Below are positions 1 through 6,593 of a stretch of 11,434 nt of DNA, one piece after another. This DNA is from Silvimonas sp. GTDB taxonomy: Bacteria > Pseudomonadota > Gammaproteobacteria > Burkholderiales > Chitinibacteraceae. The DNA lies in assembly GCA_030151005.1 (NCBI GenBank), contig JASLES010000276.1, positions 1 to 11,434 of the forward strand. Reading direction: 5' to 3'. Both the position numbers and the translations under genes were made by a program. A model generated the notes under the pieces. The model saw only the letters and a program-made list of their open reading frames with translations, did no database searches and was not told where the DNA came from. The stretch's first letter is position 1. Each line of letters starts with the position of its first letter.

Positions 1-2767
1 CGTCAAAGGTCTTACAGTTGATGCCCTTGCAGCCGTAGCCCAGCTTTTTCATCAAAGGGCACAGCGCGGTAAAGCGCTTGTATACGATGGTGTAGTCCCG
101 CTCCACCATCACCATATTGGGCGCAGTTTTGCCGGGGATCAGCTCGCACTCGCCTTTTTTCCAGTCTTCAACATTAAAGGGTTGGGAGAGTTCCCCCGGG
201 GTGTCGTGCTGCAGCGGCACCAGCACCATGTCTTTTTCCACGCCCAGATGGCCGGGGACGAGTTCAGAGAATTTCTTTGCAAACCCTTTGTAGATTTCCC
301 AATCGCTACGGCTTTGCCAGATCGGGTCTACCGCGGCAGAAAGGGGGTGGATAAATGGATGCATATCGCTGGTATTGAGGTCGTTCTTCTCATACCAGGT
401 GGCCGTGGGCAGCACGATGTCTGAATACAGGCAGGTGGTGCTCATCCGGAAATCCAGCGTGGTAATCAGGTCCAGCTTTCCCTCTGGCGCCTTGTCATGC
501 CAGACCACTTCTTCCGGTTTTTCCCCGCCGGTTTCGCCCATATCCCCTTGCTGAATGCCATGCTGCGCTCCGACAAAGTGCTTGAGGAAATACTCATGCC
601 CCTTGCCGGATGAACCAAACAGGTTAGAGCGCCAGACAAACAGATTGCGCGGAAAATTCTCTGGCGCGTCCGGGTCTTCGCAGGCCATGCGCGTCTGGCC
701 GGATTTCAGTTGTTGCACCAGCCAGTCTTTGGGTTCGACGCCCGCCGCAGCGGCTTTGCCGGCCACGCTGATCGGGTTGATATTGATCTGCGGCGCCGAG
801 GGCAGCCAGCCCATGCGTTCGGCGCGTACATTGCAATCGATCAGTGTTTTGCCGTAACGGCTGGTGTCGGCCAGGGGCGAGAGCACTTCTGCGGTGGTTA
901 ACGACTCATAGCGCCATTGATCGGTGTGCGCATAAAAGAACGACGTGCTGTTCATGTGGCGCGGCGGGCGCGACCAGTCCAGCGCAAACGCCAGCGCGGT
1001 CCAGCCGGTTTGCGGGCGCAGTTTTTCCTGACCCACGTAATGCGCCCAGCCGCCGCCGCTTTTGCCTATGCAACCGCACAACATCAGCATATTGATGGCG
1101 GCGCGGTAGTTCATGTCCTGGTGATACCAGTGATTCATGGCAGCACCGATGATGACCATGCTGCGGCCTTCGGTTTTCTCGGCCGTTTGCGCAAACTGGC
1201 GGGCAACTTCAATCACCTTGTCCGGCGGCACGCCGGTGATCTTTTCTTGCCACTTGGGCGTGTAGGCAATGTCGTCGTCGTAGCTTTGGGCTGCCTGACC
1301 GCCCAGCCCGCGTTCGATGCCGTAATTGGCACACATCAGATCAAACACGGTGGTCACCAGCGTCTCGCCCACATGCTTGACCGGTACATTGCGTACCAGC
1401 ACGTCACCGCCCTGGTCGTTGTGGGCAAAGTGTTCGTGTTCCTCTGCGCCAAAGTAGGGGAAAGCCACGCCAACCACATCTTCTTTGGCCTCGATCAGGC
1501 TGAGCGCCAGTTTCACCTCACCGCCCGCACCATCTTTTTGTTCCAGATTCCACTTGCCCAGATCACCTTCAACCTGCTGACCCCAGCGATAGCCAATTGA
1601 ACCCTGAGGCGCGACAAAGCGCTGGCTGGTTTCATCAAAGCCGACGGTTTTCCATTCGGGGTTGTTAGCCTGGTCAAGGTGATTGGCAAAGTCAGATGCG
1701 CGCAAAAAGCGATCAGCCACCCAATGCTCGCCGTGTTTCTTCAGTTGTACCAGCAAGGGCAGATCGGTCAGGCGGCGGCAGTAATCATCAAAGTAGGGGA
1801 CAGTGCGTTTGACGTGAAACTCGTTGAGGATCACATGGCCCATAGCCATGCCCAGCGCGGCGTCGGTGCCTTGTTTGGGGTGTAGCCAGATGTCAGAGAG
1901 CTTGGCGACTTCAGAGTAATCCGGCGTTACCGCCACAATCTTGGTGCCGTTGTAGCGGGCCTCAACAAAGAAATGGGCGTCTGGCGTGCGCGTCTGCGGC
2001 ACGTTGGAGCCCCAGGCAATAATGAACGCCGAGTTGTACCAGTCTGCTGATTCGGGCACATCCGTTTGTTCGCCCCAGGTTTGCGGGCTGGATGGCGGCA
2101 AGTCGCAGTACCAGTCGTAGAACGACATCAGCGTACCGCCCAGCAAACTCAGATAACGGCCACCCGCGGCGTAACTGACCATGCTCATGGCCGGAATGGG
2201 AGAGAACCCGATGATCCGGTCCGGGCCGTGGGTCTTGATGGTGTAGATATTGGCAGCGGCGACAATCTCGTTGGCTTCTTCCCAGGTGGCGCGCACAAAG
2301 CCACCCCGGCCGCGAATCTCTTTGTATTGCTGCGTTTTGGCCGGGTCTTCGACGATGGATTTCCACGCCTCGACCGGTGTCAGCGTCTTGCGGGCCTCGC
2401 GCCACAACCGTACCAGCCGGCCGCGGATCATGGGGTATTTGATACGGTTGGCGCTGTACAGATACCAACTGTAAGAGGCCCCGCGAGAGCACCCGCGTGG
2501 CTCGTGATTGGGCATGTCCGGCCGGGTGCGCGGGTAGTCGGTTTGCTGGGTTTCCCACGTCACAATGCCGCCCTTGACGTAGATTTTCCAGGAACAGGAA
2601 CCCGTGCAGTTCACGCCATGCGTAGAGCGCACGATTTTGTCGTGCTGCCAGCGCAGGCGGTAGGCGTCTTCCCATTGCCGGTCTTCGGCCCGCATCTCGC
2701 CATGACCGTTGGAAAACGGTTCGCGTTTCTGGGTGAAAAAGGTCAGTCGATCAAGAAAATGGCTCAT
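1..2767 (-). CDS. narG: Respiratory nitrate reductase alpha subunit NarG (N-terminal ~922 residues; runs off left edge)
   Basis: This is the catalytic subunit of the membrane-bound quinol:nitrate oxidoreductase NarGHI. It reduces nitrate to nitrite at a bis-MGD molybdenum centre on the cytoplasmic side of the inner membrane. I read the frame from ATG at 2767-2765 to the window edge and saw no stop. It follows E. coli NarG closely along its whole visible length. The FS0 iron-sulphur cluster ligands are present: His50, Cys54 and Cys58 in HGVNCTGSCSW, and Cys93 in HEPRGC. The Mo-ligand aspartate is Asp218 in FYDWYCDLPP. The last visible residues correspond to about residue 920 of a protein that usually has about 1240, so roughly the last quarter is missing because of the window edge, not a mutation. 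The start matches the family N-terminus (MSHFLDR versus MSKFLDR), with a modest GGGG ahead of it. narK lies 60 bp upstream, so one transcript is likely. Confidence 0.97.
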   Translation of the reverse strand, partial: MSHFLDRLTFFTQKREPFSNGHGEMRAEDRQWEDAYRLRWQHDKIVRSTHGVNCTGSCSWKIYVKGGIVTWETQQTDYPRTRPDMPNHEPRGCSRGASYSWYLYSANRIKYPMIRGRLVRLWREARKTLTPVEAWKSIVEDPAKTQQYKEIRGRGGFVRATWEEANEIVAAANIYTIKTHGPDRIIGFSPIPAMSMVSYAAGGRYLSLLGGTLMSFYDWYCDLPPSSPQTWGEQTDVPESADWYNSAFIIAWGSNVPQTRTPDAHFFVEARYNGTKIVAVTPDYSEVAKLSDIWLHPKQGTDAALGMAMGHVILNEFHVKRTVPYFDDYCRRLTDLPLLVQLKKHGEHWVADRFLRASDFANHLDQANNPEWKTVGFDETSQRFVAPQGSIGYRWGQQVEGDLGKWNLEQKDGAGGEVKLALSLIEAKEDVVGVAFPYFGAEEHEHFAHNDQGGDVLVRNVPVKHVGETLVTTVFDLMCANYGIERGLGGQAAQSYDDDIAYTPKWQEKITGVPPDKVIEVARQFAQTAEKTEGRSMVIIGAAMNHWYHQDMNYRAAINMLMLCGCIGKSGGGWAHYVGQEKLRPQTGWTALAFALDWSRPPRHMNSTSFFYAHTDQWRYESLTTAEVLSPLADTSRYGKTLIDCNVRAERMGWLPSAPQININPISVAGKAAAAGVEPKDWLVQQLKSGQTRMACEDPDAPENFPRNLFVWRSNLFGSSGKGHEYFLKHFVGAQHGIQQGDMGETGGEKPEEVVWHDKAPEGKLDLITTLDFRMSTTCLYSDIVLPTATWYEKNDLNTSDMHPFIHPLSAAVDPIWQSRSDWEIYKGFAKKFSELVPGHLGVEKDMVLVPLQHDTPGELSQPFNVEDWKKGECELIPGKTAPNMVMVERDYTIVYKRFTALCPLMKKLGYGCKGINCKTFD

Positions 2768-2795
2768 GACTTGCCCCAAAACAGCATGACGAAGA

Positions 2796-2812
2796 GCCGG
2801 CATTGCACCGGC
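2796..2812 (-). other. Hairpin in the narK-narG intercistronic gap
   Basis: A perfect 5-bp inverted repeat (GCCGG / CCGGC) with a 7-nt loop sits in the 60-bp gap between the narK stop and the narG start. No T-tract follows it on the minus strand, so it does not look like an intrinsic terminator. It could be an mRNA processing or stability element that sets different levels of the transporter and the reductase. The repeat is seen directly; the role is inferred. Confidence 0.35.
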
Positions 2813-2827
2813 GTGTGATGCGCCCGA

Positions 2828-4228
2828 TCAGCAGGGCATGGCCGCGCCCTTACGGGCATAACGCCACCAGCACAGCAAGACACAGGTGATGTAGAACACG
2901 ATAAAGGCATACAGCGCGGCCTCGGCAGAGCCCGTGGCGTTCATCGAAATGCCAAAGCTTTGCGGAATGAAATACCCGCCGTAAGCCCCGATAGCACTGA
3001 TAAAGCCACCCGCCGCTGCCGCTTCTACCGCACCATCCAGCACGGCTTTCTGCTGCGCGGCCTCACCTTTACCGTCGGCCTCTTTTTTGGCCAGGCGCGG
3101 AAAAATCACCGGGATCATTTTGTAGGTAGAGCCATTACCCACGCCGGAGAGCAAAAACAGCGCCTGGAACATCAGGAAAAAGCCCCAGAAGCTGCCGCCG
3201 ACCGGGTTACCGTCGCCACCGGTGTGCGGCAGAAAAAACAGCACGCCAAAGATCGCCAGGGTCATCAACACAAACACCCACATGGTGACCCGCGCGCCGC
3301 CGCCCAGCTTGTCTGACACCGTGCCGCCCACCGGCCGGATCGCCGCGCCGATCAACGGGCCGATAAAGGCGTAATCGGTGACGTTGATCTCGGGGAACTG
3401 CGTTTTGGTCAGCAACGCAAAACCGGCAGAAAAGCCGATAAAACTGCCGAACGTGCCCAGATACAGCCAGCACATCAGCCAGTTATCCAGCCGCTTGAAG
3501 ATGACCGCTTGCTCTGCCACCGTGGCTTCGGCCGTGGCCAGATCGTTCATGCCAAACCAGGCCGCCAGGGTGGCGGCAATGACAAACGGCACCCAGATAA
3601 AGCCGGCGTTTTGCAGCCACATCTGATGTTCCGCACCGTTTTGCGTGTACGTTTGCGGCTGCCCGCCCAGCGCGCCAAACACGCTCATGGTGATCACAAT
3701 CGGCACCAGAAACTGCATGACCGACACGCCAAGGTTACCCAGACCGGCGTTCATGCCATTGGCCCAGCCCTTGCGTGCCTTGGGGAAGAACCACGCAATA
3801 TTGGCCATGGAACTGGAGAAATTGCCGCCGCCAAAGCCGCACAACAGCGCAATGATCAACATGACGGAGAACGGCGTGGTCGGGTCTTGCAAGGCAAAGC
3901 CCAACCAGAGCGAGGGGATCAGCAGACTGGCGGTAGAAATGGTGGTCCATTTGCGCCCGCCAATCAGCGAAGGCATGAAACTGTAGAAAATCCGCAGCGT
4001 GGCGCCAGACAAACTGGGCAACGCGGTCAGCATGAAAAGCTGGTTTTTGGTGTACTGAAACCCAACCTGGGGCATCTTCAGCACCACCACGCTCCAGATC
4101 ACCCAGGTGGAAAAAGCCAGCAATAGACAGGGGATGGAAATCCACAAATTACGCTTGGCGATCCGCTCACCACCGGCTTCCCAGAAGGCCTGGTTATCCG
4201 GCTCCCACTTCGTGATCCTGTTAGCCAC
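2828..4228 (-). CDS. narK: Nitrate/nitrite transporter NarK (MFS, NNP family)
   Basis: This is an inner-membrane major facilitator protein that moves nitrate in and nitrite out for the nitrate reductase encoded next to it. The 466-residue product resembles E. coli NarK throughout: an N-terminal WEPDNQAFW / RNLWISIPCLLLAF block, then about 12 hydrophobic segments. The two substrate-binding arginines of the family fall at about Arg79 (SGATLRIFYSF) and Arg298 (GAAIRPVGG). Both glycine-rich nitrate signatures are visible: GLGNLGVSVMQ (about 162-172) and GFISAIGAYGGYFIP (about 408-422). I chose GTG at 4228 as start because AGGGGG lies 4 nt before it and the protein then begins like its relatives. 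The longer frame opens with TTG at 4276 and adds 16 residues with no ribosome site that I can see. narG follows 60 bp downstream in the usual narK-narG order. Antiporter versus proton-symporter mode cannot be decided from the sequence. Confidence 0.95.
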   Translation of the reverse strand: MANRITKWEPDNQAFWEAGGERIAKRNLWISIPCLLLAFSTWVIWSVVVLKMPQVGFQYTKNQLFMLTALPSLSGATLRIFYSFMPSLIGGRKWTTISTASLLIPSLWLGFALQDPTTPFSVMLIIALLCGFGGGNFSSSMANIAWFFPKARKGWANGMNAGLGNLGVSVMQFLVPIVITMSVFGALGGQPQTYTQNGAEHQMWLQNAGFIWVPFVIAATLAAWFGMNDLATAEATVAEQAVIFKRLDNWLMCWLYLGTFGSFIGFSAGFALLTKTQFPEINVTDYAFIGPLIGAAIRPVGGTVSDKLGGGARVTMWVFVLMTLAIFGVLFFLPHTGGDGNPVGGSFWGFFLMFQALFLLSGVGNGSTYKMIPVIFPRLAKKEADGKGEAAQQKAVLDGAVEAAAAGGFISAIGAYGGYFIPQSFGISMNATGSAEAALYAFIVFYITCVLLCWWRYARKGAAMPC

Positions 4229-4433
4229 AACGCCCCCTGTCAGAAGTGTCAATGTCGCCCAAAGCGTTTCTAACAATAGCCACCATTACCGTTAAAGCAA
4301 GCTTGGTGCTGAGGCTGTGTTGGTGATTGCAAGCGGACGCCAGCGCAAGAGGTCGTGAGAACGCGCCGACGCGCTTCGTGCCGCGTGTTGACAGCGTGCG
4401 CGGGTATTCTGTTAGCATAAACAGGCTGGTTTT
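4229..4433. promoter_or_regulatory. Divergent intergenic region between narK and the EamA leader
   Basis: This stretch should hold the narK promoter (minus) and the promoter of the exporter transcript (plus). On the minus strand a weak pair is TTGCTT (4300-4295) and TATTGT (4278-4273), 16 nt apart, giving a leader of about 38 nt. On the plus strand TTGACA at 4388-4393 is a perfect -35 box, but the nearest -10-like hexamer, TAGCAT (4413-4418), is 19 nt away and imperfect. narK operons in related bacteria are controlled by FNR and NarL. I found no convincing TTGAT-N4-ATCAA site or NarL heptamer cluster here. No protein gene is supported; the 65-codon minus-strand frame at 4221-4418 has no recognisable features. 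Confidence 0.3.
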
Positions 4434-4601
4434 ATGTCATTTACCCAGGTCCTCCGCGCCATGTTTGCCTTTGCTCATCACGTTGCATTAGCCCCGGCCC
4501 CGCTGCCGAAGCGTGTGCACGCGTGCGCAAACATGCCTCCGCCGTCTGCTGTTGTCGTGGCTGCAGTGCTTGCACTGGCACCGCCGCGCGTCGTGCGCTG
4601 A
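4434..4601 (+). CDS. Candidate 55-aa leader ORF upstream of the EamA exporter
   Basis: A short frame runs from ATG at 4434 to TGA at 4601, ending 96 nt before the exporter start. The product would be rich in Ala, Pro and Val, with a His-His pair at residues 15-16, a PPP run near residue 35-37 and a PP near the C-terminus. An internal ATG at 4461 would give a 46-residue version. Ribosome-binding signals are weak for both starts. The ORF overlaps several inverted repeats: CATGTTTGC (4460-4468) with GCAAACATG (4527-4535), a perfect 9-bp pair; CAGTG-CTTG-CACTG (4564-4577); and GTGCG (4593-4597) with CGCAC (4604-4608), which brackets the stop codon. A translated leader over foldable RNA is the usual layout of attenuation or arrest-peptide control. 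Polyproline runs are known to slow ribosomes. I do not recognise the peptide, and it may be a chance frame. Confidence 0.35.
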   Translation: MSFTQVLRAMFAFAHHVALAPAPLPKRVHACANMPPPSAVVVAAVLALAPPRVVR

Positions 4602-4618
4602 TTCGCACCCGCTTTAGT

Positions 4619-4667
4619 CCCTGACTGTTCTGGTTTTTTACCCGCGGCGTTGGCCGCGTGGTCAGGG
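4619..4667 (+). promoter_or_regulatory. Nested stem-loop just upstream of the EamA exporter start
   Basis: A perfect 7-bp outer repeat, CCCTGAC (4619-4625) with GTCAGGG (4661-4667), encloses a perfect 6-bp hairpin, CGCGGC-GTTG-GCCGCG (4643-4658). A run of six T (4633-4638) lies inside the outer stem, just before the inner hairpin. The structure ends 30 nt before the exporter ATG, so it could affect ribosome access or transcription elongation. Its position after the leader ORF supports a joint regulatory leader, but the role is inferred from layout only. No known riboswitch class was recognised. Confidence 0.4.
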
Positions 4668-4697
4668 TCTTATCGACTTTTGCAGACGAGTTTTCTC

Positions 4698-5558
4698 ATG
4701 AATATCCGTACCTTGCCCTGGGCTGCGCCCATGACGTTTTTTGTGCTGCTCTGGAGCAGCGCACCGCTGTTTACCCGTTGGGGTTTGAACCACGCCTCCG
4801 TGATGGCTTTGCTGGCGCTGCGGTTTGCTGCGGCTTTGGCGGCGTTGCTGATTCTGGGCTGGCGTGATCGGTCCTGGCTACCGGCGTCGGGCACGCGCTG
4901 GCGGGTGGCCGGCGGTGGTTTGATGATGATGAGTTGTTACTCGGTGTGTTACTTCCAGTCCATGGCCCACGGCATGACGCCGGGGGTGCTTGCCACTGTG
5001 CTGGGTACGCAACCGGTGTTGACCCTGCTGGCGACGGAACGCCGGTTTGCTCCAGCACGGCTGGCCGGTTTGTTGCTGGCCTTGTGCGGGCTGGCGCTGG
5101 TGGTCTGGCAAAGCCTGATCGTGGCGCGGCTCAGTGGTACAGGCGTGCTGTTCTCGCTGGGGGCGCTGGCCTGCATGACCACCGGAGCATTGGTGCAAAG
5201 CCAGGTGAAGCAATCGCCCGGCGTGGTGCTACCGCTGCAATGCGCCCTGAGTCTGGGCGTATGCCTGATCCTGGGGGCGTTCCAGCCCGTGCACGTAGAG
5301 TGGAATGGCACTGTGCTGATCTCGGTGCTGTGGCTGGGGCTGGTGGTGTCGGTGGGCGCGCAAATGTTGCTGTACCGCATGATGGCCAGCGGCAATCTGG
5401 TCAACGTCACCAGCCTGTTTTATCTGGTGCCCGTGGTGACCGCCTTGCTGGATTATCTGGTGCTGGGTAACGCGCTGACCGGCTGGGCCATGCTGGGCAT
5501 GGGCATCATTATTGCCGGCTTGCTGGTGGTGTTCCGGGTCAAAAAACCGGGCGGTTGA
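4698..5558 (+). CDS. DMT-superfamily transporter with two EamA domains
   Basis: This is an inner-membrane exporter of the drug/metabolite transporter superfamily, 286 residues, the usual length. Two repeated EamA halves (about 10-135 and 150-283) give about ten hydrophobic segments. Family-like features include the early LLWSSAPLFTRWGL segment, ALRFAAALAALL, and the SLFYLVPVVTALLDYLVLGN stretch in the second half, followed by a glycine-rich last helix ending in a basic tail (RVKK). Members export amino acids, metabolites or drugs; the substrate cannot be told here. The frame is open upstream to 4650, but I prefer ATG at 4698, preceded by a weak GACGAG purine stretch, because the earlier residues do not look like a DMT N-terminus and overlap the leader stem-loop. 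The gene ends exactly where the convergent ogt gene ends. It is preceded by an unusual long leader. Confidence 0.9.
   Translation: MNIRTLPWAAPMTFFVLLWSSAPLFTRWGLNHASVMALLALRFAAALAALLILGWRDRSWLPASGTRWRVAGGGLMMMSCYSVCYFQSMAHGMTPGVLATVLGTQPVLTLLATERRFAPARLAGLLLALCGLALVVWQSLIVARLSGTGVLFSLGALACMTTGALVQSQVKQSPGVVLPLQCALSLGVCLILGAFQPVHVEWNGTVLISVLWLGLVVSVGAQMLLYRMMASGNLVNVTSLFYLVPVVTALLDYLVLGNALTGWAMLGMGIIIAGLLVVFRVKKPGG
5541..5556 (-). terminator. Possible weak terminator for ogt inside the exporter 3' end
   Basis: On the minus strand, just past the ogt stop, AACC-GCCC-GGTT is followed by a T run (six T in all). The stem is short, 4-5 bp, so termination would be partial. It lies within the last codons of the convergent exporter gene, which is unavoidable because the two genes have no gap between them. 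Confidence 0.3.
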
Positions 5559-6098
5559 TTAGCCGGGTGATGGCTGGCGTGCAAGGCAGGCCGCCTCGTG
5601 CGCCAGCAACCAGCGCTTGCGTTCAATACCGCCGCCGTAACCCGTCAGATCACCATTTTTGGCAAATACGCGGTGGCAAGGCACCATCACCGCCAGCCGG
5701 TTCTGGCCGTTGGCTGCACCTACAGCACGCACCGCATCCGGCCGGCCAATCCGCTCTGCCTGTTGCTGATAACTGGCTGTCGCGCCGTAGGGCAGGGCAA
5801 GGAGTGCCTGCCAGACTTGCTGTTGAAATGCCGTGCCCGGCATATGCAGTGGCAGATCAAACGTGAGCCGCTCGCCGGCAAACCAGGCGTTGATCTGGCG
5901 TGCGGCTTCTTGCGTGTACTCGTGCTCGGCGTCAATCACTGGCGCATGGAGCAGGCGGCTCAGGTCTGCGTATTCTTTGTCCAGAATCGGGCGCTCGGCA
6001 AACTCCAGCAGGCACAGACCATGATCGGTGGCGCAAGCAATCATGCGCCCCAGCACCGTATCAAAATGGTGACGCGCAATCGGCCCGCTAGCGCTCAT
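5559..6098 (-). CDS. ogt: Methylated-DNA--protein-cysteine methyltransferase (Ogt/MGMT family)
   Basis: This is a suicide repair protein that transfers alkyl groups from O6-alkylguanine (and O4-alkylthymine) in DNA to its own cysteine. The 179-residue protein has the full C-terminal catalytic domain. It shows the PCHR active-site motif with acceptor Cys141, the helix-turn-helix region with Tyr110 and the arginine finger Arg124 (RAVGAAN), Asn133 just before the active site, and the GYGGG...KRWLLAHE ending with the conserved Glu168. The N-terminal domain lacks the zinc-binding and AraC-like parts of Ada, so Ogt is the better name. The start ATG lies 2 nt after the arsC TGA and has no good Shine-Dalgarno sequence, which suggests translational coupling. 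The 3' end abuts the convergent exporter gene with no spacer. Confidence 0.95.
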   Translation of the reverse strand: MSASGPIARHHFDTVLGRMIACATDHGLCLLEFAERPILDKEYADLSRLLHAPVIDAEHEYTQEAARQINAWFAGERLTFDLPLHMPGTAFQQQVWQALLALPYGATASYQQQAERIGRPDAVRAVGAANGQNRLAVMVPCHRVFAKNGDLTGYGGGIERKRWLLAHEAACLARQPSPG

Positions 6099-6100
6099 GT

Positions 6101-6526
6101 TCAGCGGGCAACGCGCTGGCCGTTGGCGTCAATGACGACTTCGCCGTCTTCTTTGGCAAACGGGCCTTGCTGCGGTGTCGGCAGGATATCGAGCACCAGC
6201 TCGGACGGCCGGCACAGACGCGTGCCCAGCGGTGTGACGACGATCGGGCGCTCAATCAGGATAGGGTGGGCCAGCATGGCGTCGATTAGTTGGTCGTGGG
6301 TCAGCGCCGGGTTATCCAGTTGCAGCGTGTCATAAACCTCACCCTTTTTACGCAGCAGTGCGCGCGGGCTCAGTTTCATGGCGCCCAGCAGCGCGGTCAG
6401 TTGGCTGCGGTCCGGCGGGGTTTGCAGATACAGGATGATCTGCGGCTCGATGCCGGCATTGCGGATCATTGCCAGCGTGTTGCGTGAAGTACCGCAGGAT
6501 GGGTTGTGATAAATGGTGACGGTCAT
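6101..6526 (-). CDS. arsC: Arsenate reductase, glutaredoxin-dependent (ArsC, R773 type)
   Basis: This cytoplasmic enzyme reduces arsenate to arsenite using glutathione and glutaredoxin. The 141-residue product aligns almost end to end with plasmid R773 ArsC. Catalytic Cys11 sits in YHNPSCGTSRN, and the three oxyanion-binding arginines are present at Arg59 (RALLRK), Arg93 (ERPIVV) and Arg106 (LCRPSE). This separates it from the divergent YfgD-like proteins. I chose ATG at 6526; a TTG at 6544 would add six residues with no ribosome site and would reach to within 3 nt of the upstream terminator. No arsR, arsB or acr3 gene lies alongside, so any arsenite efflux pump must be encoded elsewhere. The neighbour ogt begins 2 nt downstream and probably shares the message. 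Confidence 0.94.
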   Translation of the reverse strand: MTVTIYHNPSCGTSRNTLAMIRNAGIEPQIILYLQTPPDRSQLTALLGAMKLSPRALLRKKGEVYDTLQLDNPALTHDQLIDAMLAHPILIERPIVVTPLGTRLCRPSELVLDILPTPQQGPFAKEDGEVVIDANGQRVAR

Positions 6527-6546
6527 GCTGATGGCCCGGAACAATG

Positions 6547-6573
6547 AAAAACGCCCGCCGGCGGGGCGGGCGT
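6547..6573 (-). terminator. Strong intrinsic terminator of the peptidase gene
   Basis: Read on the minus strand, a perfect 9-bp GC-rich stem (ACGCCCGCC / GGCGGGCGT) with a 5-nt loop is followed by a run of T. It lies about 20 nt past the peptidase stop and about 20 nt before the arsC ATG. It should end peptidase transcripts. It leaves almost no room for a separate arsC promoter downstream, so arsC must use readthrough or a promoter inside the peptidase 3' end. Confidence 0.9.
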
Positions 6574-6593
6574 GGGTGATGCTACCTCAAGCC

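Noticed and set aside
917..1600. 227-codon plus-strand frame antisense to narG (similarly 2066-2818)
   Set aside because: Antisense shadows of a well-conserved gene, with no ribosome site or recognisable motif.
1962..2675. 237-codon minus-strand frame
   Set aside because: It lies fully inside narG in another frame, is rich in Arg/His/Gly as expected of an out-of-frame reading, and shows no domain.
3509..4126. 205-codon plus-strand frame antisense to narK
   Set aside because: Composition (His, Gln, Arg rich) is that of the complement of a membrane protein gene; no family resemblance.
4320..4333. TTGGTGATTGCAAG as an FNR box
   Set aside because: The second half-site does not match ATCAA and the TTG/CAA spacing is one base too short.
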